Positions 36,225-45,892 of a DNA stretch of 64,000 nt are shown piece after piece. The DNA comes from Novosphingobium sp. Chol11 (lineage in GTDB: Bacteria; Pseudomonadota; Alphaproteobacteria; Sphingomonadales; Sphingomonadaceae), in contig CAMDQO010000004.1 in the NCBI GenBank assembly GCA_945906105.1, positions 82,347 to 146,346 of the forward strand, given 5' to 3'. Below the pieces are notes generated by a model. It had not been told where the DNA came from. It was given only the letters and a program-made list of their open reading frames with translations, and searched no databases. The position numbers and the translations under genes are program-made. How positions within the stretch are numbered: position 1 is the first letter of the stretch; every line of letters starts with the position of its first letter.

Positions 36225-37616
36225 TCATGCGAAGGCTTCGATGGCGTCGAACCAGGCGTCACGGTATGCGCAAAGATCGCGGTCCAACGGGCGGACCCGT
36301 CCCAGAACTTCGGGAGGTGACAGCTCTGGCAGGATCAGCCGCAGCGCGCCGAACGAGACGTCGGCTTCACCGCCGACGGCAAACACCTGCGTATCAGGAC
36401 GCAGGGTGGCGAGCGCGCGGACGAACATTTCCGAACCGGCGAAACGCCCTTCGATCAACAGCCGGTCCTGCGCGCCGATCAGATCAAGCGCGCTGTCAGC
36501 CATCAAGGCGGTGTAAAGCGCCACGGCGGCGGCCTGTTCATCGGGATCATCTGGCCAATTGATCTTGCGGCTGAACAGGCCGGGAAAAGGCCCGCAATCA
36601 GGCACTTGGGCCGGCGTGACCATGGCACCGGAATAGAGCACATCGGCGAGGCCATCGGTTCCGGCACGGTCGATCCGAGCGCCCAGCATCTCGATCTCGC
36701 GCCCGCCCATGAAGCGCGCCGAAGGCACCGGGCGGCCATCGACATCGACATTGATCAGGCAGTCGCGATCTTCGGGCAAGCTGGCGGGCATCGAAGACTG
36801 CCCCATAGACCGCATGGCGACGAACCAGGTGCCGGTTGAAAGCACTGTCGCATCATGATCGGCAATCTGGGCAAAACCGCGCGCGGCAAGCAGCGCGGCG
36901 TTGGAATCGTGCAGTCCGGCATGGACGCGCACTTGCGGCGAAAGCCCGGTGCGGGCGGCCAGTTCGGGAAGCAAGGTGCCGATCACGGCTCCGGCAGGGG
37001 TCAGCGGTGCGATGCGATCAGCCCAACCGCGCTGCTGTGCCATGGCCGAGAAAGTGCCCGCTTGCGGCGACCACAGATCGCTGTGACAGCCAAGGCTGGT
37101 CACTTCGCTGGTGGCAACGCCCGAAAGCAGCCACGCCCAGTACTGTGCATAGGGCATCAGCGTGACGCCATCGAGCAGCGCTGGATCGAGCGTCTCAAGA
37201 TAGTGCAACTGACTGCCGATATTGAGCCCGCAGGGCAGCGCGGGCGATCCGGTTTCGGCAAAGCTGTCACGGTGCTTGCGGTATTCAGCAAGGATGCTGG
37301 CGGGAATCTCCCATTCGTAATCGGGCGGCAGAAACGTCAGTGCGCCATCCCGGATCCCGGCCACCGCCGCGCCATGCGTCACCGGGATGATCGCTTCGAC
37401 CGGATGATCGGCGAAACTGGCCAGCGCGGTAATCAGCCAGTCGGAAGTCGCGGCCACATCGAGCGGGGCATAAGGTGCTGCATCATGCCGTTCATTGAGG
37501 CGTGTTTCGCGCCCCAGACACGCGCCTTGGCGCGACCATAGGCTGACCTTGCTCAGCGTCTTGCCGATATCGATGACAATGGCGGAACCCTGTGCCAGCT
37601 GGCTACTCCCGTTCAT
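36225..37616 (-). CDS. rhaK: Rhamnulokinase-like FGGY carbohydrate kinase
   Basis: 463 residues. The ATP-site phosphate-1 loop is IVIDIGKTLSKVSLW at the N-terminus; HAGLHDSNAALLAA and LSTGTWFVAMR are the phosphate-2 and adenosine regions; FAVGGEADVSF lies near the C-terminus. It should phosphorylate L-rhamnulose (or fuculose) before aldol cleavage. Its ATG is inside the palindrome described below and has no visible ribosome binding site, which suggests a leaderless mRNA or a wrong start; no better start was found. It heads the leftward rhaK-permease-deoR operon. Confidence 0.85.
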   Translation of the reverse strand: MNGSSQLAQGSAIVIDIGKTLSKVSLWSRQGACLGRETRLNERHDAAPYAPLDVAATSDWLITALASFADHPVEAIIPVTHGAAVAGIRDGALTFLPPDYEWEIPASILAEYRKHRDSFAETGSPALPCGLNIGSQLHYLETLDPALLDGVTLMPYAQYWAWLLSGVATSEVTSLGCHSDLWSPQAGTFSAMAQQRGWADRIAPLTPAGAVIGTLLPELAARTGLSPQVRVHAGLHDSNAALLAARGFAQIADHDATVLSTGTWFVAMRSMGQSSMPASLPEDRDCLINVDVDGRPVPSARFMGGREIEMLGARIDRAGTDGLADVLYSGAMVTPAQVPDCGPFPGLFSRKINWPDDPDEQAAAVALYTALMADSALDLIGAQDRLLIEGRFAGSEMFVRALATLRPDTQVFAVGGEADVSFGALRLILPELSPPEVLGRVRPLDRDLCAYRDAWFDAIEAFA

Positions 37617-37650
37617 TCGATTGATCGAATTTGATTGCTTTGTATCGAAG
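37615..37650. promoter_or_regulatory. Probable DeoR operator of the rhamnose locus
   Basis: A perfect palindrome, ATTCGAT-TG-ATCGAAT (37615-37630), overlaps the start codon of the leftward kinase gene. A third half-site ATCGAAG lies at 37644-37650, exactly 20 bp (two helical turns) from the first ATCGAAT. The site lies in the 57-bp region between the divergent rhaK and rhaD starts and can control both. That the DeoR protein binds it is inferred. Confidence 0.6.
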
Positions 37651-37673
37651 AAGATTGATTAGGGGAAGCGGCA

Positions 37674-39803
37674 ATGTTACTGGTGCACGCCATGAATATG
37701 CAAACGCCGATCTCGCCCGCCGCCATTCCTTTTGCCGTTCCGTCCAGTCGCTGGGATGACTCGGCCGCTGCGGCGATGAGCCCGGCTCAACTGCTGCTTT
37801 ATCGCTCCAACCTGCTGGGCAGCGATCTGACCGTGACCAATTTCGGCGGCGGCAACACTTCGGCCAAACTGACCGAGATCGATCCGTTGACCGGTGAGGC
37901 GGCTGAGGTGCTGTGGGTCAAAGGTTCGGGCGGTGACATCGGCTCGATGAAACTCGATGGCTTTGCCACGCTTTATCAGGCGAAGCTGCTCGGGCTGGAA
38001 GCGCTTTACGCCGGGCCGGATGATGACGACAAGATGGTCGGCTATCTGCCGCATTGCACTTTCAACCTCAACACCCGCACCGCCTCTATCGACACACCGC
38101 TGCATTCGCTGCTGCCCTTCGCCCATGTCGATCACGTTCACCCCGACGCGATCATTGCGCTGGCGGCCTCATCGGGCGGCGAAGTGGCGACGCAGGAAAT
38201 CTGGAGCGGCAAGATCGGCTGGCTGGGCTGGAAGCGCCCCGGCTATACGCTGGGTGTGCAACTGCGCGATTATGTCGCGGCGAACCCCGATCTGGAAGGC
38301 GTGATGCTGGCGGGCCACGGCATCATCTGCTGGGCGGACAATGCCAAGGCTTGCTACGATCACACCGTTGCACTGATTGCCGATGCGGCGAACTATCTCA
38401 ACGGCAAGCTGGCTGCGGCACCTGCCTTTGGTGGACAAGTCACCGCGCCGAACCCGGATCGCGCCGCCATCGCCGCTGATCTGATGCCGCGTTTGCGCGG
38501 GCTGATGACTGGTGATCGCCGCAAGCTTGGGCACTTCTCCGACGACGCCGAGGCGCTGGAGTTTACTGGTTCGGCCCAGTTTGAGCGCCTTGCAGCCGTG
38601 GGCACCTCGTGTCCCGATCACTTCCTGCGCACCAAGATCGCGCCGCTGACGCTCGATCCATCGCGTCTGAAGGATGATGCCTATCTGTCTGAAAAGATTG
38701 CTGCCTACCGCGCGATGTATGCCGCCTATTACCAGCGCTGCAAACGCGCCAACTCCCCCGCCATGCGCGATGCCAATCCGGTGGTTGTGCTGGTTTCGGG
38801 CATAGGCCGCATCACCTTTGCCACTGACAAGACCACCGCACGGCTGGCGGGGGAATTCTATGGCAATGCCATCAATGTGATGCGCGGGGCGGAAGCCATC
38901 GGCGACTATACTGGACTGGACGAGCAGGAAGCCTTCGACATCGAGTACTGGCTGCTTGAGGAAGCCAAGCTGCAACGAATGCCCGCGCCCAAACCGATGG
39001 TCGGCAAGGTGGCACTGGTCACCGGCGGTGCTGGCGGGATCGGCGCTGCCACCGCCGCCCGCCTGATGGCTGATGGCACCTGCGTCATGCTGGCAGATCG
39101 CGATGCCGCAGCGCTGGAAGAGGTGCTGTCCGGTTTCGCCAAGCAATATGGCAAGGACGTGATCCGCGCCGCCGTCTGCGATGTCACCGACGAAGCGCAG
39201 GTTCAGGCCGCTTTCGATCTGTGCGCGCGCGAATTTGGCGGGCTTGATATTCTCGTCGCCAATGCCGGGATCGCAAGCTCCGCACCGATTGAGGAAACCA
39301 CGGTGGCGCTGTGGCGCAAAAATTACGATGTGCTTGCAGAAGGCTATTTCCTCACCAGCCGCGCGGCCTGGCCACTGCTCAAGGCGATGAAGGATCAAGG
39401 CGGGACTTCGGTGGTGTTCATCGGCTCGAAGAACGCCCTGGCGGCGGCGGCAGGGGCATCGGCCTATGCCAGCGCCAAGGCGGCGGCGAACCACCTCGCC
39501 CGCTGTCTGGCGCTGGAGGGCGCGCCCGAGGGCATCCGCGTCAACGTGGTCAATCCCGATGCGGTAATCCGTGGCAGCAAGATCTGGGACGGTGACTGGC
39601 GTCAGGAACGCGCTGGCGCTCATGGCATCGATGCCGGCAAGGAACTGGAAGAACACTACCGTCAGCGTTCACTGCTGAAGCGCGATGTTCTGCCCGAAGA
39701 TATTGCTGAGGCGGTCTATTTCCTCGCCAGCGATATGTCGGCAAAGTCCACCGGCAACATGATCAATGTCGATGCGGGCAACGCACAGGCGTTCACGCGC
39801 TGA
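37674..39803 (+). CDS. rhaD: Bifunctional rhamnulose-1-phosphate aldolase / L-lactaldehyde dehydrogenase
   Basis: 709 residues; ATG 37674 has AGGGGAAG upstream. The N-terminal class II aldolase domain (about 1-400) has TNFGGGNTSAKL and the zinc ligands in HVDHVHPDAI. The C-terminal SDR domain (about 440-709) has VALVTGGAGGIGAATAARL, NAGIAS and the catalytic YASAKAAANHLA, where Tyr and Lys are found. It cleaves rhamnulose-1-phosphate to DHAP and L-lactaldehyde and oxidises the latter to lactate. Fused enzymes of this type are known from Rhizobium and Bacillus. It is followed by the isomerase 21 bp downstream. Confidence 0.93.
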   Translation: MLLVHAMNMQTPISPAAIPFAVPSSRWDDSAAAAMSPAQLLLYRSNLLGSDLTVTNFGGGNTSAKLTEIDPLTGEAAEVLWVKGSGGDIGSMKLDGFATLYQAKLLGLEALYAGPDDDDKMVGYLPHCTFNLNTRTASIDTPLHSLLPFAHVDHVHPDAIIALAASSGGEVATQEIWSGKIGWLGWKRPGYTLGVQLRDYVAANPDLEGVMLAGHGIICWADNAKACYDHTVALIADAANYLNGKLAAAPAFGGQVTAPNPDRAAIAADLMPRLRGLMTGDRRKLGHFSDDAEALEFTGSAQFERLAAVGTSCPDHFLRTKIAPLTLDPSRLKDDAYLSEKIAAYRAMYAAYYQRCKRANSPAMRDANPVVVLVSGIGRITFATDKTTARLAGEFYGNAINVMRGAEAIGDYTGLDEQEAFDIEYWLLEEAKLQRMPAPKPMVGKVALVTGGAGGIGAATAARLMADGTCVMLADRDAAALEEVLSGFAKQYGKDVIRAAVCDVTDEAQVQAAFDLCAREFGGLDILVANAGIASSAPIEETTVALWRKNYDVLAEGYFLTSRAAWPLLKAMKDQGGTSVVFIGSKNALAAAAGASAYASAKAAANHLARCLALEGAPEGIRVNVVNPDAVIRGSKIWDGDWRQERAGAHGIDAGKELEEHYRQRSLLKRDVLPEDIAEAVYFLASDMSAKSTGNMINVDAGNAQAFTR

Positions 39804-39824
39804 CCGCTCTTGGAAGGGCAAACA

Positions 39825-41129
39825 ATGAGTAATCTTCCGCTATCCGCCGACCTGATCGCCGATGCCAACGCGCGCGAATTGTTCGCGCTTGACGAGGACT
39901 ATGACGCGCTAGGCCGCAAGCTGGAGCGGACTGGCATCGACATCGACGCGATCAAGACCCGTGTGGCCGGCTTTTCGCTCGCCGTGCCCAGTTGGGGTGC
40001 GGGGCGCGGCGGCACGCGGTTTGCCAAGTTCCCGATTGCCGGTGAGCCGGCCAATGTGCATGAAAAGCTGGCAGACTGCGCGGTAATCAACCAGCTCAGC
40101 CGTGTCACTCCGCGCGTTTCCCCGCATTTTCCTTGGGACAAGGTGAGCGATTATGCCGCCCTGCGTGAGGAGGCTGCCAGCATGGGACTGGGCTTTGATG
40201 CGGTGAATTCGAACACCTTTCAGGACCAGCCGGGACAGGCGCACAGCTACAACACCGGCTCGCTCTCCTCGACGGTCGAAGCCACGCGCCAGCAGGCGGT
40301 GGAACACAACATCGAATGCATCGAAATCGGCCAGCAGCTTGGTTCGACCGACCTCACCGTCTGGGTCGGCGATGGCACCAATTTCCCCGGCCAGCAGGAC
40401 TTTGCCCGCAGCCTTGATCGCTATCTCGATGCCGCCGCGCAGGTTTACGCTGCGCTGCCGGGTGAATGGCGGATGCTGCTGGAACACAAGATGTTCGAAC
40501 CGGCGTTCTATTCCACGGTCATTTCGGACTGGGGAAGTTCAATCCTCGCCGCGCAGCAGCTTGGCCCCAAGGCCAAGTGCCTCGTCGATCTTGGCCACCA
40601 CGCGCCCAATGTGAATATCGAGCAGATCGTCGCCCGCCTCCACCGTTTCGGCAAGCTCGGCGGCTTCCACTTCAATGACAGCAAATACGGCGATGATGAT
40701 CTCGATTCCGGATCGATCAACCCGCACCAGCTGTTCCTCGTGTTCAACGAACTGGTCGAGGCAGAACTCAATCCGCGTGCCAATGACGAGGGCGGCTTCA
40801 ATCCCAGCTACATGATCGACCAGTCGCACAACGTGACCGACCCGATTGAATCGATGCTCTCGTCAGCCGAGGCGATCACCCAATGTTATGCCAAGGCTTT
40901 GCTGGTTGACCGTGAGGCGCTGCACGCCGCGCAAGACAGCAACGACACGATGATGGCCTTTCAGGCACTGCGCCGGGCCTACAACGTGGACGTCGCCCCG
41001 ATCCTCGCCAAGGCGCGGATGGAAGCGGGCGGAGCCATCGATGTGCTCGGCACCTATCGGCAGAGCCAGTGGCGGCCTCGCAAGGCGCAGGAACGCAAGG
41101 CGGTCGGTCTGGGCGCGGGGATCGTCTAG
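39825..41129 (+). CDS. rhaI: L-rhamnose isomerase RhaI
   Basis: 434 residues from ATG 39825 (GGAAGGG upstream). A TIM-barrel aldose-ketose isomerase of the Pseudomonas/Rhizobium type, not the E. coli RhaA type. Metal and substrate residues are seen in LEHKMFEPAFYSTV, DLGHHAPNVNIEQIV and GFHFNDSKYGDDDLDSG. It converts L-rhamnose to L-rhamnulose. The N-terminal 60 residues hold SLAVPSWGAGRGGTRF, which is also conserved. Confidence 0.94.
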   Translation: MSNLPLSADLIADANARELFALDEDYDALGRKLERTGIDIDAIKTRVAGFSLAVPSWGAGRGGTRFAKFPIAGEPANVHEKLADCAVINQLSRVTPRVSPHFPWDKVSDYAALREEAASMGLGFDAVNSNTFQDQPGQAHSYNTGSLSSTVEATRQQAVEHNIECIEIGQQLGSTDLTVWVGDGTNFPGQQDFARSLDRYLDAAAQVYAALPGEWRMLLEHKMFEPAFYSTVISDWGSSILAAQQLGPKAKCLVDLGHHAPNVNIEQIVARLHRFGKLGGFHFNDSKYGDDDLDSGSINPHQLFLVFNELVEAELNPRANDEGGFNPSYMIDQSHNVTDPIESMLSSAEAITQCYAKALLVDREALHAAQDSNDTMMAFQALRRAYNVDVAPILAKARMEAGGAIDVLGTYRQSQWRPRKAQERKAVGLGAGIV

Positions 41130-41157
41130 GCCGCGAGAAAAGCAGGGAGAGAAAACA

Positions 41158-42222
41158 ATGATTGATCGCCGGGAAGTACTGAAGAATGCCATGATGGGCG
41201 GGGTCGCGCTGTCGCTGTTCAGCCCTGCCGCCGTTCTCGCAGCCGACGATCCTTACCTGCGCTTCGTCCACCCTGAACTGCGCGATATGGCCAAGTACTT
41301 TGGCACCATGGCCGGTAACAACACGCCGTTCACCATGGCAAATCTGCCAGAACGGCGCGCCGGGATGGCGCGGTTCAGTCGCCCGCTGCGCAAGGATGTG
41401 CCGGTTGAGAAGCGGACGATCCCCGGCGCGAAGGGCCAGCCCGACCTTACCTTCCAGCTCATCAATGCCGCGCCCGGCGAAGCGCGCGCCGCAATCGTCG
41501 ATATGCACGGCGGCGGCTTCATCATGGGTGATGCCATGGGCGATGTTGCCGGGCTTCAGGACATCTGCGCCGAGCTTGGCACGGTGGCGATCTCGGTCGA
41601 ATATCGCCTTGCGCCGGAAACGACCTGGGCCGGTTCTGTCGAGGACAATTACGCGGCGCTCAAGTGGCTGCACGCCAATGCCGCCAGCGTCGGCGCTGAT
41701 CCTGCGCGGATTGCGGTGATGGGCGGCAGCGCCGGGGGTGGCCACGCGGCCCTTCTCGCCATCACTGCGCGTGATCGTGGAGAGGTTCCCATCGCCTTCC
41801 AGTGCCTGATCTACCCGATGCTTGATGATCGCACCGGCACTTCGCGCAAGATGCCTGACCATGTCGGGAAACTGGTGTGGACCCCTGAGAGCAACCGTTT
41901 CGGCTGGAAGAGCTTTCTGGGTCAGGAGCCGGGCCGGGCGAAAGCGCCCAAAGGCAGTGTTCCGGCCCGCCTCGCCGACCTTTCGGGCCTGCCGCCAGCC
42001 TTCATCGGCGTCGGCTCGCTCGATCTGTTTCATGATGAGGACGTCGAATATGCCCGCCGTTTGAACCGCGCCGGTGTCGGCTGCGAACTGATCGTTATTC
42101 CCGGTGCCTTCCATGGCTTTGACATGGCAGGACTGATCAATCCGAAGAACCGCGTCGCCAAGTGGTTCAATGCGGCCAAGCTTGACGCCCTGCGGCGCGG
42201 GCTTGGCATCGCTAGTGCATAA
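41158..42222 (+). CDS. Tat-exported alpha/beta hydrolase (HSL-type esterase)
   Basis: 354 residues from ATG 41158 (AGGGAGAG at 9 bp). A twin-arginine signal is present: DRREVLKN followed by MMGGVALSLFSPAAVLAAD. The mature enzyme has the oxyanion motif MHGGGFIMGD, the nucleophile GGSAGGGHAA, Asp in GSLDLFHDEDV and His in GAFHGFDMAG. It sits between rhaI and the rhamnosidase with similar ribosome binding sites, so removing acetyl or feruloyl esters from rhamnose-containing polymers is plausible. Substrate unproven. Confidence 0.88.
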   Translation: MIDRREVLKNAMMGGVALSLFSPAAVLAADDPYLRFVHPELRDMAKYFGTMAGNNTPFTMANLPERRAGMARFSRPLRKDVPVEKRTIPGAKGQPDLTFQLINAAPGEARAAIVDMHGGGFIMGDAMGDVAGLQDICAELGTVAISVEYRLAPETTWAGSVEDNYAALKWLHANAASVGADPARIAVMGGSAGGGHAALLAITARDRGEVPIAFQCLIYPMLDDRTGTSRKMPDHVGKLVWTPESNRFGWKSFLGQEPGRAKAPKGSVPARLADLSGLPPAFIGVGSLDLFHDEDVEYARRLNRAGVGCELIVIPGAFHGFDMAGLINPKNRVAKWFNAAKLDALRRGLGIASA

Positions 42223-42244
42223 GAATTCTGGGAGAGAAAAACCG

Positions 42245-45200
42245 ATGAGCCGCCATTCCACCGTCCGCCGCCTGCGCCTTGGACTGATCGCCGCAACCGC
42301 GCTCAGCGCCATGCCCGCCTTGGCCCAGCAAGCACCCCAACCGGCAGCTCCTGCCGCTCAGGAAGCGGGCGATTCCTCGCTTGAAGCGCAGTTCCAGAAC
42401 CCGCCTCAGTCCGCCCGCCCGCGCGTGTGGTGGCACTGGATGAACGGCAACATCTCCAAGGACGGTATCGCCAAGGACTTGGCATGGATGAAGCGTGTTG
42501 GCATTGGCGGCCTACAGAACTTTGACGCCGACCTGATGACTCCGCAGATCGTTGACAAGCGGTTGGTCTATATGACGCCCGAGTGGAAGGACGCCTTCGC
42601 CTTTGCCGCCAGCGAGGCAGACCGGCTTGGTCTGGAACTGGCGATTGCGGCATCACCCGGCTGGTCGGAAACCGGCGGCCCCTGGGTGAAACCTGAAGAT
42701 GGCCTGAAGAAGCTGGTCTGGTCTGAATTGACGGTGAAGGGCGGCAAGCCTTTCAAGGGCAAGCTCGCCCCGCCGCCGCAGACTACGGGGCCGTTCGGCA
42801 GCTTGGCTCCTGCCAAGGGCATCGCGGAAATGATGGGTTCCAAGCAGAGCAAGAAACCACCGCAGCACTACGGCGAAGTGAAAGTCCTGGCCTTTCCGGT
42901 AACGGAAACTGCAGAGCTGGTGCCGGTGGCCGCGCGTGACGGCCTTGGCACAGTGCTTGATGCCCCGCGTCTTGCCGATGCCGATCTTGCCAATGGCGTC
43001 GATCTTGCCCCCGATAAATCGGGCAAGAGCCCGGCAATTGTGTTCGACTATGGCAAGTCTGTCACCGCGCGCACGGTTTCGTTGTTCGCCCCGGGTGCAG
43101 CGATGATGTTCGTCGGCGCGCTGTTCAGCCCACGGCTGGAAGCCAGCGACAATGGCACCGACTGGCGCAAGGTGATCGATCTTGAAACCTCGCAAACCAC
43201 CGCGACCTATTCCTTTGCCCCGGTGACCGCGCGCTATTTCCGCGTTGAATTCCTGCCAAAGACTGACATTCAGCCGCTGCAAATGGGCGGGGCGGCACCG
43301 GGCACGGTCATGGGCGGCAACATGATGGGGGATATGTCCAAGGCCTTTGGCGGCAAGCCGATGACCGTGGGCGACCTGCGTCTGTTCGGCGTGCCGCGTG
43401 TTGATCGCTATGAAACCAAGGCCGGTTTCGCCATTGCGCAGGACTACTTTGCGCTGACCGGGCAAAGCGATGGTGCCAGCGGCGTTGCCCCTGCCTCTGT
43501 CATGGACCTGACCGACAAGCTGAAGGCCGACGGCGCGCTCGACTGGACGCCGCCGCGTCTGCCGAATGGGGGTCAGTGGCGCGTGCTGCGGCTGGGCCAT
43601 TCGCTGCTCGGCACGACCAACCACCCTGCCCCGCCCGAGGCGACGGGCCTTGAGGTCGACAAGTTCGATGGCGATGCCGTGCGCCGCTATCTGGAACATT
43701 ACATCGGTATGTACCGCGATGCGTCGGGCGGCCTGATCGGCAAGCGCGGAGTTCAGGCGATCCTGACCGATTCCATTGAAGTCGGCGCGGCCAACTGGAC
43801 GCCGAAGATGATCGAACAGTTCAAGCGCCTGCGCGGTTATGATCCCACGCCCTGGATGCCAGCTTTGACCGGCGTGCTGATCGGCAACCGTGAGGATTCT
43901 GATCGCTTCCTGTTCGATTACCGCCGCACCCTCGCCGATCTGATGGCCAGCGAGCATTACGGCACGGTCGCCAAGGTGGCGCACGAACATGGCCTGAAAG
44001 TCTATGGCGAGGCGCTGGAAGACAAACGCCCCTCGCTCGGCGATGATATGCAAATGCGCCGCTATGCCGATATTCCGATGGCGGCCATGTGGACGCACAC
44101 CCGCAAGGATGGCCCGAAGCTGACCTATCTTGCCGATATCAAGGGCGCAGCTTCGGTGGCGCATATCTATGGCCAGAACCTCGTCGCGGCGGAATCGATG
44201 ACGGCGGCGCTCAACCCCTGGGCCTATGGTCCGGCGGATCTGAAACGGGTGATCGATCTGGAATTCGTCACCGGCGTCAACCGTCCGGTGATCCACACCT
44301 CGGTCCATGTGCCGGTGGAAGACAAGAAGCCCGGCCTGTCGCTGTTCATCTTCGGCCAGTACTTCAATCGCAACGAGAGCTGGGCTGAACTGGCCACGCC
44401 TTGGGTCGATTACCTGTCGCGCAATTCGCTGATGCTGCAACAGGGCCGCAACCACGCCGATGTCGCCTATTTCTATGGCGAGGAAGGCCCGCTGACCGGA
44501 CTCTATGGCGAAAAAGCGGTGGCCGATGCGCCAAAGCTCTATGCCTATGACTTCATCAATGCCGATGCGCTGAACGATGCCCTGAGCAATGACGGCAATG
44601 ATCTGGTCGCCAAAGGCGGCGCGCGTTACCGGGTGATCTATCTGGGCGGTTCGTCGCGCAAGATGACTCTGGCCACGCTGAAGCGGCTCGCGGTGCTGGT
44701 TGAAGGTGGGGTAACACTGGTTGGCCTGAAGCCAGAGACCGATCCGGGCCTTGGCGGCAACATGGCCGAATTTTCAGCTCTGGTGGCAAAGTTGTGGCCT
44801 GGCAGAGTCAATGCTTCAATGCGCGAAATCGGCACTGTGCGAGGCAAGGGCCGCGTCATCGCATCGACCGATATCGAAGCAGTTCTGGCCACAATCGGCG
44901 TCGCACCTGACTTTCGCTTCACTGGCGGACAGGAAGGGGCGGCAATCCCCTTCGCACATCGCAAGCTGGCAGATGGCGAGAGCTATTTTATCGTCAACCA
45001 GAAAGAGCGCACCGAAACCATCGAGGCGCACTTCCGCGTCGCCGCAAAACTGCCCGAACTGTGGCGTGCTGAAACAGGTAAGTCTGAGCCGCTCAGCTAC
45101 CGGACCGAGAATGGCGAAACAATTGTGCCGCTCACACTGCGCGGCGATGAAGCGGTGCACATCGTGTTCCGTAAATCCACTCTCGGCGAATCATTGGCGA

Positions 45201-45703
45201 TCAAGAAGCTGGAGCCGGTGGCGCTCGCGGAACTGACGGGCGCATGGAATGTCACCTTCCAGCAGGGACGCGGCGCTCCGGCTGCGGCGACTTTTGCCAA
45301 GCTCGCGCCACTTGATGAAAATGCCGATGCCGGGATCAAGTACTTTTCCGGCATCGCCACCTATGTGCAGGATTTTACCACACCAAAGGGTTGGAAGGCG
45401 GGGCAGCCGCTGTGGCTTGATCTGGGCGAGGCCCGCGAAGTGGCCGAAGTCCGCATCAACGGCAAGCTGGCGGGCCATGCCTGGCACGCGCCTTATCGCA
45501 TCGATATTGGCGCGGCGGCTAAGACTGGCAAGAACCGGCTCGAGATCAAGGTCGCCAATCTGTGGGTCAACCGCCTGATCGGCGATGCGCAACCGGGAGC
45601 TCAGAAGCTCACCTGGTCTGCTATGCCGACCTACCGCGCCGATGCGCCGCTGCGCCGTTCAGGCCTGATCGGCCCGGTCATGCTGCTGGGGCAAGGAAAG
45701 TGA
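42245..45703 (+). CDS. Glycoside hydrolase family 106 alpha-L-rhamnosidase
   Basis: 1152 residues from ATG 42245, with a Sec signal peptide ending in ALAQ. The start of the mature protein has the GH106 motif RVWWHWMNGNISKDGI and GIGGLQNFDAD. The catalytic region includes AILTDSIEVGAANWTP and LKVYGEALEDKRP, whose glutamates are candidate acid/base residues. The C-terminal 150 residues form a jelly-roll carbohydrate-binding-like domain (WLDLGEAREVAEVRINGK). It should release L-rhamnose from rhamnogalacturonan or flavonoid rhamnosides in the periplasm. It is last gene of the rightward rhamnose operon. Confidence 0.95.
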   Translation: MSRHSTVRRLRLGLIAATALSAMPALAQQAPQPAAPAAQEAGDSSLEAQFQNPPQSARPRVWWHWMNGNISKDGIAKDLAWMKRVGIGGLQNFDADLMTPQIVDKRLVYMTPEWKDAFAFAASEADRLGLELAIAASPGWSETGGPWVKPEDGLKKLVWSELTVKGGKPFKGKLAPPPQTTGPFGSLAPAKGIAEMMGSKQSKKPPQHYGEVKVLAFPVTETAELVPVAARDGLGTVLDAPRLADADLANGVDLAPDKSGKSPAIVFDYGKSVTARTVSLFAPGAAMMFVGALFSPRLEASDNGTDWRKVIDLETSQTTATYSFAPVTARYFRVEFLPKTDIQPLQMGGAAPGTVMGGNMMGDMSKAFGGKPMTVGDLRLFGVPRVDRYETKAGFAIAQDYFALTGQSDGASGVAPASVMDLTDKLKADGALDWTPPRLPNGGQWRVLRLGHSLLGTTNHPAPPEATGLEVDKFDGDAVRRYLEHYIGMYRDASGGLIGKRGVQAILTDSIEVGAANWTPKMIEQFKRLRGYDPTPWMPALTGVLIGNREDSDRFLFDYRRTLADLMASEHYGTVAKVAHEHGLKVYGEALEDKRPSLGDDMQMRRYADIPMAAMWTHTRKDGPKLTYLADIKGAASVAHIYGQNLVAAESMTAALNPWAYGPADLKRVIDLEFVTGVNRPVIHTSVHVPVEDKKPGLSLFIFGQYFNRNESWAELATPWVDYLSRNSLMLQQGRNHADVAYFYGEEGPLTGLYGEKAVADAPKLYAYDFINADALNDALSNDGNDLVAKGGARYRVIYLGGSSRKMTLATLKRLAVLVEGGVTLVGLKPETDPGLGGNMAEFSALVAKLWPGRVNASMREIGTVRGKGRVIASTDIEAVLATIGVAPDFRFTGGQEGAAIPFAHRKLADGESYFIVNQKERTETIEAHFRVAAKLPELWRAETGKSEPLSYRTENGETIVPLTLRGDEAVHIVFRKSTLGESLAIKKLEPVALAELTGAWNVTFQQGRGAPAAATFAKLAPLDENADAGIKYFSGIATYVQDFTTPKGWKAGQPLWLDLGEAREVAEVRINGKLAGHAWHAPYRIDIGAAAKTGKNRLEIKVANLWVNRLIGDAQPGAQKLTWSAMPTYRADAPLRRSGLIGPVMLLGQGK

Positions 45704-45774
45704 GCCGCGCTCTGGCTGAGTAACGGGCAGCAAAGACCCTGCATGGCATAGACCCTGACTGGCAGGAAATCCCG

Positions 45775-45850
45775 TGGTGGGCGCTGACGGGCTCGAACCG
45801 CCGACCCTCTCGGTGTAAACGAGATGCTCTACCAACTGAGCTAAGCGCCC
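45775..45850 (-). tRNA. tRNA-Val (anticodon TAC)
   Basis: 76 nt on the minus strand, with encoded CCA end (TGG at 45775-45777 on the plus strand). The acceptor stem is GGGCGCT/AGCGCCC, the D-arm TTAGCTCAGTTGGTAGAGC, the anticodon stem TCTCG/CGAGA around TTTACAC (anticodon TAC, reading GTA), and the T-arm GGCGGTTCGAGCCCGTC. All arms pair. Confidence 0.97.
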
Positions 45851-45892
45851 CCTGTGCGGGGAACGGCGCTTCTACAGTGCCAAGCGGTGCGG

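Noticed and set aside
38169..39656. Long open frame of 495 codons opposite the aldolase/dehydrogenase gene
   Set aside because: High GC leaves few stops in the antisense frame; no family motif and composition typical of a shadow.
42653..44455. 600-codon frame antisense to the GH106 gene
   Set aside because: His/Arg/Gly-rich shadow translation; the rhamnosidase reading is certain.
34122..45850. Rhamnose locus as an island integrated at tRNA-Val
   Set aside because: The tRNA is intact and adjacent, but no repeat of its 3' end and no integrase were found in the window.
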